This document shows positions 34,738-45,700 of a stretch of DNA of 64,000 bases, one piece after another. Source of the stretch: Formicarius rufipectus (Eukaryota; Chordata; Aves; Passeriformes; Formicariidae). The notes below the pieces were generated by a model that was given only the letters and a program-made list of their open reading frames with translations, was not told where the DNA came from and searched no databases. The translations under genes were made by a program, and so were the position numbers. Positions within the stretch are counted from its first letter, which is position 1. Each line of letters starts with the position of its first letter. The stretch lies in NCBI GenBank assembly GCA_013399695.1, contig VXAU01002071.1, positions 2,026,949 to 2,090,948 on the forward strand. The letters are read 5' to 3'.

Positions 34738-35489
34738 GCCTTCCCTTAGAGTGAGAATGAATTCCTGTCAGACTCCATGGTCTGGTTAGTTGGTGATCAT
34801 TCCATGTTCCAGAATTCTCTTAGTAAACACCAGGCATTGGTTATGTCCTGATTAAGTGGCAGAGTGAAACATGCATCTCAATACCTGTATTGCTAATTTA
34901 AATCCAGTTAATTAACACTGTATGAATAACATTCTATAGCAGGGAGTACAGCAAGCTGAGTGGGAGAGGATGGTGTAATTATAGGGAAAATGTGTAGCAA
35001 TCATAATTGGCCTGTCCCTCTGGGTGCAACAATATCAGACTTGCCACACTTACAGGAAAGCTGTAATTAGCAATGAAATTACCTATTAGTGCTAAAACTA
35101 ATTGGTAGTTCCTGTTTGGCTTGCAGTGCTTTGTGTGGAGCTGTCCTGAAGCAGGGGCAGATGGCTTAGGGTGCAAACCCTGGGCTCACTCTGCACTGAT
35201 TTCCAAATATCTGTAGCTTTTGCTGTATTGGGGACCATAGAGACAGATTCCTGCAGTGACTTTCCATGATTTCTCAGTGTTCCAGTATTTCCCAGGGCAG
35301 GTTTAGTCTGCTTTTGATTGTTTTCTTTCCCTTGTGCAGAGTTGGGTTGGAATTTCCTTAGGAGCAGTGCCTCCCACCTGAGGGAGCTGCCCTTCCCAGG
35401 CCCCTCTTGCCTGAGTTTGGTGCCCAGAGTCTCTTCAGGGCTCTTGGGTTGCTCACCCTCCACCACCTCAGTTCTGAAGAACACACACA

Positions 35490-35701
35490 GTTTCCCCTCA
35501 GCTTATTTGCCTGGTCACTCGTTGGAGTTCCAGGGGGAAGGATGCACTGAGCTGGGAGCCTGCTGGTTTCCCTCCTGTGCAGAGCCAGAACCCTCTGGAA
35601 TCATGGATCACTTGGAAGATTGGGAGGTAGAAGTTAAACCTGCTGTCCTTCCAGGACCTTTGGTGAATTGTGACCCTGTGTGTCACAAAGCACTTGGCTG
35701 A
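35490..35701 (+). pseudogene. partial duplicate of the DDX20 intron 10 / exon 11 junction
   Basis: This stretch repeats DDX20 about 32965-33160: the last roughly 75 bases of intron 10, the tgtgcag acceptor and the first roughly 105 bases of exon 11. By hand count about one base in ten differs. The acceptor ends at 35582 and the frame after it matches exon 11 phase. It codes E-P-E-P-S-G-I-M-D-H..., then the identical run V-E-V-K-P-A-V-L-P-G-P-L-V-N-C-D, and stops at 35699-35701. The remaining 340 codons of exon 11 are absent. It is either a dead segmental duplicate or an alternative terminal exon. A plus-strand AATAAA lies 0.7 kb further on at 36384. Confidence 0.8.
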
Positions 35702-37227
35702 GCCTTCCTGACATCCTTGCAAAATTCCCTGTGCAAAGCCTGGTCTTTTTGTGGGTCTGAACTTTCTGCTCTCAGTGTGAGGGAGGATTCCCAGCCCGGT
35801 GCAGCTCAGGAGTGGGGTGGGAATGGGATGGGCTCTGGGGCTGCTCTGTGCCAGGTGAGCTTCACCTGCAGCTGGGGGCTGCTGGTGGGACTCTGCCCTT
35901 ACTGCAGGAGAAGACAGTGTGGGTAAGCTCTTAGGAGTCACCTAATGAGTGATTTTCATTTCTGCCCAAAGAATTTTGTGAATTGTAAATGATGCCTCCA
36001 AGTGATTCTTTCTGACACAGCTGAGAGCTGCTCTCCTTGTTGGAGGATCAGCCTGTTTTGCCCACATCTGCAACACTGAGTGCAGGAGTGGCCTAAACAG
36101 CTGAGATTGCCTTTTAAAAGAAAGGCATAATAAGTGCTCTTTAAATATTACTACATCTTGTTAGAAGTATTTTTAACTCTACTTTTCCCCTGCCTTACTC
36201 CCTTTGTGTCACAAATCACACCAGGGAGGGGATCCACCTCAACTTTGCAGTTTGATTGATGATTTTGTCTCCAAGATTAATTTTGTTGTAACTAAACATT
36301 CAAAAAAGGAGACTGCAGGAGATGCACTTCAGCACCTGCATTATTGCTCTCCTGTGACAGCTTACTCTTAATTAAGGTTCTTAAATAAAGGTCATTAGTG
36401 TTTAAATGCAGCTTGAGTGGCTTAGTTCAGCACCCAAAGTTCTCCAAAAGAACCCCCCAGAATTCTTTTTTAGAAGAACTCTCCAGCATCCTCTTGGCAT
36501 TTGTGGCACATACTCTGTTTAATCCGGATTGGATACATCAGGTACAGCAGTGGCACAAGACTCAATACTGTAAATGATATACAAGTTTCAACATATGCAC
36601 TACAATTCCAAAAGAAGACAACAGGAAACTTGGTTCTTCTAGGAAGTTGTTCTCAAATGAAGCTACCTGCAGTTGTGCACAGTCCAGTCCATGTCTGTCC
36701 TCTGTCTGTAAGCAAAGCCCACTCAGAGTACGAAAAGAGAAAATAATAAGGTCAAGAGCTTCTTAGAAGATGAAACTCCTAAAGAAAACACCATTGCATT
36801 GGAATGCCATCCTGGTTCATCCAAAACAGCCCATCACACCAGTGTGGCAGATCCTCCACTGGCCCCAGGAGCTGTGGGAGCTCCCAACTGTTGTGGCCAC
36901 AGAACAGAGAGGAGCCTCTGGTGTGGTTGGCACCTTCCCCCGACAGCTGAGACTCCTGGACTAGCACTATTTTAACCCCAAATGGAGAGAAACACGTGCA
37001 CACAGATACACACAAAGGAACAGACTTGACTGAGAACAGAAGAAGAGGTTTTCACAAGCTCTTTGTCACCTGGTTTTTTGCCTGTTCCACCCCAAGCGTT
37101 TCTGGCACAGGTTCTGAACACGAGTGGCTTCAGAATTCCCTGGGGGGGTTTGTGGGTGTCCTGAACTGAGCTCCACTCATGGCAAGAGGAGGTGGTAATT
37201 GATAATGTCCTACGGGGTGTTTAATTG

Positions 37228-37310
37228 GCAGAGAGGTGAAATGACTTCTTCCAGGTCTCTTAGAGACTCCTCAGGACAGCCAGGAGCAGGACCCAGGGGC
37301 CTGGTGCTCC
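37228..37310 (+). mobile_element. MIR-like SINE relic
   Basis: 'cagagaggtgaaatgacttc' followed by 'ccaggtctcttagagactcc' and 'caggagcaggacccaggggc' follows the MIR core order (cagagaggttaagtaactt, then caaggtcacacag, then gagccaggattcgaaccc). The relic is old and diverged. It is called from pattern memory. Confidence 0.5.
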
Positions 37311-38199
37311 TTCCCCTGGCTCTGGTCCACGTGCTCACTGCCTTCCCTTGGCTCTGACAGGCTTGGAAGGATCAAATCATTACAGCAAGTGTTGATGGCA
37401 AATGGGAATCCTCCAAACTTGGCCTTTAAAGTCATGTATCTACTGCAGTTGGCTTGGAGTGTTGGAGGGAAGTAAGTGATTGAAAAGAAACTCAATTAAG
37501 ATACGCTAGATGGGTAAATGATGTGGAAAAGGTGTATTATTCATCTGACTTCAAAAGCAGAATGAAGTTTTCAGTTCAGAGCTGCTGATACTCCCAGACA
37601 TCCATGAGTGCTGACTTTGTAACTCTGCAGTAGTACAACACAGGAAAATCTTACAGGATAATATAAATACATATTAAATTAAATGTGGTTTTAAATTCAC
37701 TGAATTTTCTTTATAATACAGGTAAGATACAACACATTTGCAACCTCTTAAAAAAGCAAAATATTTAAAGAAACTGCTTTCTTTAGCTGGTATTAATCTG
37801 ATTTTTGTGTGCACACCTTAAGCTGTCTAAACTAGAATGATAAATGCTGGGTTGCAGTACAGGAGTATCACCAACACTTTTAGGTTAAACAAGTGGCATT
37901 GATTAAATTGAGTCTTTCTGGCCAATTAAAGAAGGCTGTAGTTTGAATTATCCATTAACTTTATCCCACACTGAATCCATGTGTGTTATTTAGGTTCTCT
38001 TTTCCCTGTTCATTTCTAACAATGACAAAATTCTTTAACAGATAAAAAGAATCTCTGAGATAAGAATTTGTTGTATAAAGTTTCATATTTCTCTTGTGGA
38101 AAGGAGACTAATTTAAATGGTGCAAGGGAGCATAAATGGCAGCAAGAGAGGGAAAAATAAGGAGAGAATTATGGCTGAACAGCTGGAGGAAAACCCTTG

Positions 38200-38285
38200 A
38201 CACTGAGGTCTGTCACTGTGGAACAAACTCTCCAGGGAAGTGGAGGAAGTCCTTGGAGAGTTTTAAATCTGATTTAAACCTAACC
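38200..38285 (+). mobile_element. possible old CR1 fragment
   Basis: 'gtctgtcactgtggaacaaa', then 'ctccagggaagtggaggaag' and 'ccttggagagttttaaatc' resembles the sense CR1 segment 'cactggaacaggctgcccagg...ggagtcaccatccctggagg'. The match is weak. Confidence 0.4.
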
Positions 38286-39830
38286 CAGCAGTGCCATCTA
38301 TCACAGTGAAGGATCCTGTGCTAGCAGAGAAGAGATTAAATTGTACAGTTCCTTAACTTTGGTGTACCCAGATGTGTTTTCTGTGGCCTCTTTCTTATGG
38401 GTGTCCTTCAGAGTTTTAAGGAAACTGAAAGTAAAAGGTGGATTTTGGGAAGAGTAGATGGAAGTCAAAGGCTACGTGTGAAAGGTATTTCTCATCATTC
38501 TCTGCCAGCTGGGTGCGACTACTATTTGCAGCCCAATGCCAGGTGAGAAGAGAGGAAATCCATGACTGGAATATGCTGAAAGTCCATGAAAATATTGTTT
38601 CCCTCAGAAAAAAACTTTGGAAAAGGAAACGAAATGCTCAGAAACAGGCATTGCTGCTTGGATGGCTTTTGTATTGCTTTAAGAAAATCTGAAAAAAAAC
38701 CCCACTCTTTTTGTACAAAGAATCCATTTGTAGTCTTTTAAAGGAACTTTTCTAAAACCACAAGAAGTGAGGAATGAGAGGAGGGGGGAGGCTTGGACAT
38801 GCTCTGCCAACACCCTCCTGGGGCTCTGGGGACAGTCTGGGACTCCTGGGCTGTGTTCTACAACCTGCCTGGTCTTCTGGATGCTTCTCCTCCCAGAGGG
38901 AGCCCTCACCTGGAGAAGCCCTTTTCCATGCCTGGGGAATGAGCAGGACTCCAGGGGCAGGTGCTGGATGCTGTTCTGGGGTCGATGGATGTGGCTGGCC
39001 CTGGGAAAGGGAGGGCAGTGCTGGTTAAGACTGGGCAGTGCTGGGACCACTGCAGAGAAGAGCCCACGTCCTCCAGTGGAAGTGCTGGCTGAGCAGTTGT
39101 CAGGATTGGCTTGGCCTCATCTCAGCAGTGGTTTATAAACTATTTATAAGCTATTTCAGGAGTGTGAAGGTCCTCGTGGTTTGGGGAGCTGAGTCCCTCC
39201 CTCTGCTGGGGGAAGGAGTGGCTGTGGTGCCATTCCCAGGCTCTGCTCTGCCAGTGCTCTCCTGCTGTCCCTCCAGGGATGATCTGCTATGCCCTCCCAG
39301 CCTCTGATGGTGGTGGGTTCTCTGCTGTCTCAGTGCTCTCCTGGTGAGGATGTGGCTGTGTTGGGCAGCCCAGGGAGGTTTCCTGTAGCACATCTCCCAG
39401 TGCTCCCTGGGCAGCCTCAGCGTGGTGGGTAAAGGCAGCTGATGCCTCCTCTGGAAGGATTTTCAGCCCTGTTCCTCCAGGCTCAGACTCCCTTAATTTG
39501 GCCTGTTCTTATCCTCTGAGGGTCTGTGCTGGGGGTTGACTGAATGGGGCAGCACCCCCTCAGTTAAAGGCAGAAGAGGCAAATCATCTATTTCAGAGCA
39601 GAGATAACAAATCCTCTTCCACAGAAGAAAGCAGAGTTCTCTTGACTTCCAAAATGAGCCCAAGCAGCCACCCAGAAGCCCTAGGGCTGGCTTCTTTCCT
39701 TACTTTTTTTTCCCCTCTTAAAAATGTTGAGTTTTATATTTTTTTTTCCAAAAAGCCTTTTGATTGATAACAATTAAAAGCACCATCAGTGCTTTGGACA
39801 AGGGCTGCTACAATTGCTCTTTACAGATAA

Positions 39831-39930
39831 AGAGATGGGTGCAGAGAGATGAAGTGGCTTGTTGCCACTCCGTGGTAAGTCAGGAATAAGAAAGGCAGCA
39901 CCAAGAATCCCAGCTGAATCCCTGATTCTT
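39831..39930 (+). mobile_element. MIR-like SINE relic
   Basis: 'ttacagataaagagatgggt', 'gcagagagatgaagtggctt', 'gtggtaagtcaggaataaga' and 'aagaatcccagctg' align in order with the MIR core (ttacagatgaggaaactgag, gcacagagaggttaagtaac, agtaagtggcagagccggg). This is better preserved than the copy near 37.2 kb. Confidence 0.6.
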
Positions 39931-41569
39931 TGTGATTTCCCATTCCTGTGCCCTGCCAGCACTGTGGCACCTCACCCTGACTCTGTGCCAGTGTCCATGA
40001 GGCTGCAAGGTGGGACGTGGTGGAGAGAAAGGCCTCTGATCCACAAGGGTGGGGAGCACATGATGACAGTCAATGAAATGAAAGCAAGGATTAAATTAAA
40101 ACATCCTGAAGAAACTCAATAATGGGAAGATTAACTGCAGTATAACCTCCTACAGGAAGCAGCAAAAGGCAGAGCGTTTTAATCATATAAAACAGGGCTA
40201 AACATAGTTTGGGGTAACATATTGCAGCACTGGGATAAATGAGTAGAAGCTGGTGCAGCTACTGGAGCCTTAGCCATAGTTCTAGTATTCCTAGGATGTT
40301 GTCGGATTCTAGGGAGGGGATTGGGTTAATGCATCAGCCATCAGGTCCACTCTACAGACAAGCAGCAGTGCTACCAAAGCAGGTTGTCAGCATGGAGGTC
40401 TATTAGTTATCTATACATGTATGTGTCTGTAGTTATTTATATGTGTATATATACGTGGATATAAATATTACATCAGGGTAGGTTATGAGAGATGTTAAAA
40501 TAAAAGTCATCCCTCTGCTGAATCAGCCTCAGACGTGCTTTGAGTTGTTCTTGTCACTCTGGTGTTGGTAAAACCCCTGATGAGAACAGGACACTTGCTG
40601 TCTCTCCTTGTTATCTACAGGCTGGTGGGGAGTGGTGCATCACCCTTCACGGGGTCATGCGGGGGGTTGTGCATGGCCACAGTGACCCAACTCTGCAGCA
40701 CGAGGGGGGAGGTGGGGGATGATGTTCCTCACTCTGCCCTTCTTGGATCACACCCGTGCAGGGGATCCCCCTGGAAATGGGAGAAAAAAGTTACTCTGAT
40801 GGGGGGGAATCAATTATGTTTCCTTACAATAAATCATTCCTACAAGGATCTCAGAAGGAGGTGCTGGGACTGCCCCCAGCTCGGTTAGAAGGAGGAGCTC
40901 CTTGGCAGGACCACGGAGTGTCCTGCAGGGTTTGGTTGGGTTGGGAGGACATGCTCAGGCTTCTCCCAGAGCAAGTGTAGAACTGTGAAAAGAAAATGCT
41001 GTGTGTACCACACTTCTCAGGTGTTTCCCACACTCCAGCACTGCTCCCCCTGCTGAAGCAGCTCCTGTGCTGGGCCTGGAGAACTACAATTGCTGACCTA
41101 GGCTATCCCCAAAATCAATGCAACCCAGAAGCCATTGATGAGACAACTGGAGCCCTAAGACTGTGAAAAAGCCAAATACCTCTCTGTCCATGCAAGATAT
41201 TTGGCTCTGGGGTTAATTATTATCAAGTATAAATCCAGACATTATTTGGCTACTATTTACAATGGGTTGTACGTCCAGTGCTAGCAACGAAATTCATATC
41301 TAGAAACCAAAACTTAAAAAGCATGGGCATACATTACAAGAAACCTCTGTTAGACTTATGAATGCTTGATGCAGTTGAGTTCAGTGCTTTCATCCTTTGC
41401 CATTTGTGTGGACAGTATTAAAAAAGAATCCTACCTTTTTCTTTTTTTTCTTTTTTTTTTCATTTTTAAAAATACAGAACTGGTAGTCTAGTCACACTCT
41501 TACAAGTAAGTGATAACAAAAATAGAAAGCAGATACCCATGTGGGACTAAAACTCTACTAAAGCCTGTC

Positions 41570-41587
41570 TTTTTTTTTTTTTTTTTT
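41570..41587. repeat. T18 homopolymer
   Basis: Eighteen consecutive T on the plus strand, or A18 on the KCND3 sense strand. Another T-rich tract lies at about 41438-41461. Such A-tracts inside a 3' UTR can cause internal oligo-dT priming in cDNA libraries. Confidence 0.95.
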
Positions 41588-41740
41588 AGTTTTGTTGATC
41601 TTTTGTTTTTCTCCACAAATATGTTTTTCACAGACAATAATTAGCAGACAAACACACTGTTTGCAATTGCACTGTATTGACTAAAAAGGCGGATACAAAA
41701 TTGTCTAAATGAAGAAATGCCATCCAGGGTGAGAGAGGGG

Positions 41741-41943
41741 GGTGTGTGTGCACACGTGTGTGACATGTGTGTGTGACGTGTGAGTGCACATGTGTGTGTG
41801 TTTGTGTGTGCACACGTATGTGCTGCCACACGTGTGTGCTGCCACATGCCTGTGTTTTCCTGCTGTGCACCCAGTGATGGGAACATGTTCTGCCCTCTGG
41901 ATTTCAGTGTTTTCCTGCTGCACACTCACTCACACACACACAC
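41741..41943. repeat. TG-rich tract with facing CA-rich tract
   Basis: A degenerate TG/CACACG tract covers 41741-41834. A CA-rich tract covers 41921-41943. They are separated by about 85 bases that include two near-copies of 'tgttttcctgctg'. TG and CA arms on one strand are mutually complementary. Confidence 0.85.
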
Positions 41944-42219
41944 CCGGGGGAATGGAGAGAGATGGCTATGACAGGTGGCTTCTTTTGCCTAAATTTTTCC
42001 TATAAAAGAAAGAAAGAAAAAAAAAGAAACCGTGAAATTTTGGTTGCTTTAAAGGTTCTGCTCCATGAAGAAGGAAAAAAAAAAAGTTAAATTCACAAAA
42101 TCCATTGTTTTTCACCTTTTCAGTCATTTCCTCGTGAATAAATATTATCCATTAAAAACCTTTAAAAAGGTGCTGCGATACACAGTGTTATATTCCCGTT
42201 TGCTTTGCCGACTCTCCCG

Positions 42220-42720
42220 TTGCCACGATGATTCCCCCCCTCCGGCCCCCACGGGTGGGTTTCGCCCCGTCGGCGCGGCACAACGCGCTCCCCACGAGGG
42301 TTTTTCCTGCGTCCACCCTCTTCCTTCCCCACCCCTTCCTCGGTGCCCCGGCCGAGGGAAGGTGCCCCGGCCGACGGAAGGTGCCCCGGCCCGGGGAAGG
42401 TGTCCCGGCCGAGGGAAGGAGCCCCGTCGGGTCGCGCCGCCGGCCCCGCAGAGCGCCGGGTCGGGCCGTCCAGGCACAGGTTGCAGCAAGAAAGGAACGT
42501 GGAGGTGCGGAGGGAGAGGGGCCGCGGGTCTTCCAGCCTCCTTCTGTGCATGGCACGTCTTACAAGGCGGAGACCTTGACGATGTTGGCCGCGGTGGCGG
42601 CGGGGGGAACGTTCGTGGAGTGGCCGGGGCTGCCGGGCGGGGGGCGGCTCTCGCCCTCGGGCGTGAGCGCGGGCGGAGTGGGGATGCTGATGATGGCTGT
42701 GGTGATCTGGGCGGCTTTGC
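42220..42720. promoter_or_regulatory. CpG-rich island at the KCND3 3' end
   Basis: CpG is dense across the last KCND3 coding exon and the first 340 bases of its 3' UTR, in contrast to AT-rich flanks on both sides. No plus-strand gene with recognisable coding begins here. It may be a 3'-end CpG island with promoter activity or simply GC-biased coding DNA. Confidence 0.45.
42342..42417. repeat. 19-bp GC-rich tandem repeat, 4 copies
   Basis: Four consecutive units of the form ggtgccccggccgagggaa, with one to three substitutions each. They start about 140 bases past the KCND3 stop codon on the minus strand, hence inside the 3' UTR. Confidence 0.95.
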
Positions 42721-42767
42721 AGTTCGGCCTCAACCCGTCGTCTGATTTCATGTTGAGGCTGGAACGA
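42560..42767 (-). CDS. KCND3: KCND3 last coding exon
   Basis: Acceptor tgttttccag. The exon completes a split Ser codon (AG|T) and codes R-S-S-L-N-M-K-S-D-D-G-L-R-P-N-C-K, then I-T-T-A-I-I-S-I-P-T-P-P-A-L-T-P-E-G. It ends N-I-V-K-V-S-A-L and TAA. The V-S-A-L end is the PDZ-binding motif shared by Kv4 channels; the T-P-P and T-P-E-G segments resemble MAP-kinase sites of Kv4.2. Confidence 0.95.
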
Positions 42768-45700
42768 CTGGAAAACAGATTTAGTGCTTGGCTTGTTTTC
42801 TCGGAAGGATGGGGAGCGGTTGTGGTTCTTAATCAGTGTCTTTCTCTGTATTAAGGGCGCTGAAAGATTCAGGAGGCTCCGCTTAAATGGTCCCCCCTCC
42901 CCGTTCCTGCAAGGCATCATTTGTGTCTACCCAGATCACACTGAACGTTGGTAATATTCCCCCTGGTTAGGATACAGCTTTTCACGGGGCAAATTATTCT
43001 GTTTCCATTCCATTCTTGCATAATTGTAGTTTATTTAAAAGGACATCTAAATACACTGCCCTGTGTAGTGCATCTTTTCAGAGCACAGGTAGTTCTTTCT
43101 GAGGAAGATGTTGTCTTCCTTGCATTTCAAACACCTCTTTCAAATTCACTGTCCCTTGATCTTTTCTAATTTTTTTTCCTGTCTCTCTGCAGTAGTTTCA
43201 AGGATCTGGCAGCTGGGAGCATTCTTATTAGATCTGCATCAATTGCATCCTATAATTAATTACAGAGGGAAAATGATAGGTTGATTTCTGTGCATCTGCA
43301 CAGCTACAGGAGTCTGCTATTACCAGCCCAACGTGCTCATTTTAAACACAAGGTCTGTCCTTTCACAATGTAAAGCTCCCAGTTGGAAAGCTATTGCTGT
43401 TTTTATCTCAGACTGACTCACCAAGAGGATGGTTTTTGATTCCTCAAGCATCCCAAGAACAGCAGAACCCATTCTGCTCCTTGGATGCCTCGGGCACAAG
43501 CTCAGAGTGGGGCAGTCTTAGGGCCTGGGTGGTTCTGCCAGCGGTAACCAGTACACCCAGTTAGTTGCATTCCACATGAAAAACAAAAGCTTTTTTTCCC
43601 CTCTCTCCATTCTTCCACAGTTTGGTAAGCAAGTGAAATAAGTGGTGACATTTAAAATATCACTGGCATCTGATTTACCACCCACTGAAATAGGCAGAAT
43701 AGTTGACATTCCACGAAATTACTGCTTCAGGTGCTGGCTTAAAATATTGTCATATTGAAAGTGAAATAGCTGGAGACTTGTTTTGTGCTTATACATTCAT
43801 AATTCATGCTCTGAAATGTCCTTCTGGCATAAAGTAATCGCTTGCTGCCCTAAAGGCAGCTTTGTTTCAGTTTCTACATCCCTTTGAAAGGAGTGGGGAG
43901 AAGAATGGGAAGTTCAAAACCAGCCCTGGTGCACGAGAAACTTAATGGGCTGAGGGGGGTTTACAAAGTAATTTAATATTTGCAAGAACGATGGGGTGAA
44001 TAAATTATTTTTTTCCCAGCAAGTTATGCATAAAATGAAATTTCCCAAAGTTTCTATTCAGGGACAATTCACCTGTGACATTTATGGCTTTTTAGGTGGG
44101 GGCTACCAAGACAGCACTGTGAAATTCCTCCTTATTTGTTTTCCAGTGACGCTTGGAGTTGCAATTCAGATGTTTGGACAATGAGAATCCCTGGAGCGAG
44201 TGTCCCTGGGGCTGTGTCGGTGAGTGCAGCTCCCTCACAGCATCTGCTGCCAGACACTGCCATTGCCTGTTCCCAGGAAAGCTTGGGAAGTTCTGGGCTG
44301 CTGGGGGTGGGCTGGGGGGTGGTCCTGTGCCAGGTTTGGGGGTGTCTCACAGCCGGGAGCTGCCGGCTCCTGCCTGTGTGCTGAGCACTTCCCAGGCAGG
44401 GGTCCCTTGGAATTCATCCTTCTGCACCCAGTCTGGCCAGAGAAGAACCACAGAATACCCTGAGCTGGAAGGGACCCACAAGGATCATCCAGTCCAACCC
44501 TTGGCCCTGCACAGACACCCCCAAAATCCCCCCTGTCCCCCAGACCGCTGTCCAAGCACTCCTGCAGCTGTGGCAGCCTCGGGGCCGTGCCCACTGCCCT
44601 GGGGAGCCTGGTCAGTGCCCACCACCCTCCGGGGGCAGAGCCTTCCCCTGACACCCAGCCCGAGAGCTGCCCTGGAGCCCGGCTTTGCCCCGGTTCCCCC
44701 TTTCCCGACGAGGAGGGAACCCAGACGCTGCCAGCAGCAGCCCCGTCCCCCCGGCTGCGGCATCGCGCTGCAGGACCCCCCCTTTCCCCCGTGCCCTCGG
44801 GGGCTGGCAGCGTACCTGGTGGTGAGGGAGGGCTGCTCGCTGCACTGGATGTGGATGGTGCTGAGCTCCTGCATGCTCCGCAGCCGCGTGGCCGGCACGC
44901 TGGAGTTGGGCAGGTGCGTGGTCTTCTTGTGGCGCCGGGAGCAGCAGGAGGTGCCCAGCCCGTGGTGGCTGGACAGGGACGGGCTCCGGGACGACGGGTA
45001 GTTCTGCATCGAGCTCTCCATGCAGTTCTGCTCGAACAGCTGCTCGTCTATGAACTCGTGGTTCTGGCGGGGGGCAAAAGAGCGGCGTCGGTCCCCGGGG
45101 GCAGCGGCGGCGCCCCGCGCTCAGCGGCACCCCTGGCTGGGCTGCAGGGCTGTGGCAGCCCCTGCCCCGCGGGAGGTGCCCCTGCAAATAGCTGTGCTTG
45201 TCTTAAATACCTCAACAAGAAGTGACTCTGCCCTCACTACAGCTACGAGGAGGGTTTGCTCCCCTGTGTCAGCGGGGGAGGAAGAGGAGCTGGTGCAGTG
45301 AGAGAAGCGTGAGAGTCTGTAAATGCTGCCATGCTTGTGGTCGAATTTCCTTTAATTTTTGTGTCTGGATTCCAGAAGTGGGTTCAAAAAGTCTGGAATG
45401 CCACACAGTTATGAAGCCCAAGAGGAGCTTATGCTCCTTTTCCTCTGTGCCTGGGGACAGGGTGGTGTTTTATTTGGATGCCCACCCGGACGTAGAACTT
45501 AATTGCAGGTTGAGTCTGGCATTGGCTGTTGGGTTCAAAGCATCCCTGCAGTGCCTTGGATGAATGGAATAGACATGGCAGGTGAGAGTGGGAAGTGTGT
45601 AGGGGAAGGAAACTCAAAAGCTGAATCTGGAAAGAGTTATTTTGCTTAGGAACAAGGAATCCTGAAAGAAAGAACTCGTATGTGTGCATATGAACACCCT

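Larger units (their letters stand above)
34426..36510. other. stretch between the convergent DDX20 and KCND3 3' ends
   Basis: Holds a minus-strand CR1 fragment (34545-34737) and a diverged copy of the DDX20 intron 10/exon 11 junction (35490-35701), both listed separately. A plus-strand AATAAA lies at 36384-36389. Nothing else was recognised. Confidence 0.55.
36518..42559 (-). other. KCND3: probable KCND3 3' UTR and downstream region
   Basis: The KCND3 stop codon is at 42560-42562 and no other gene is recognisable down to about 36.5 kb. The stretch is AT-rich, with few long frames, poly(T) tracts, a TG/CA-rich tract and two MIR-like relics. Mammalian KCND3 has a multi-kilobase 3' UTR, as I recall. 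A minus-strand ATTAAA at 36518-36523 is one possible end. The true end cannot be fixed from sequence alone. Confidence 0.35.

Noticed and set aside
42065..42745. Long plus- and minus-strand frames around 42.1-42.9 kb
   Set aside because: They are GC-driven shadows of the last KCND3 exon and its 19-bp 3' UTR repeat.
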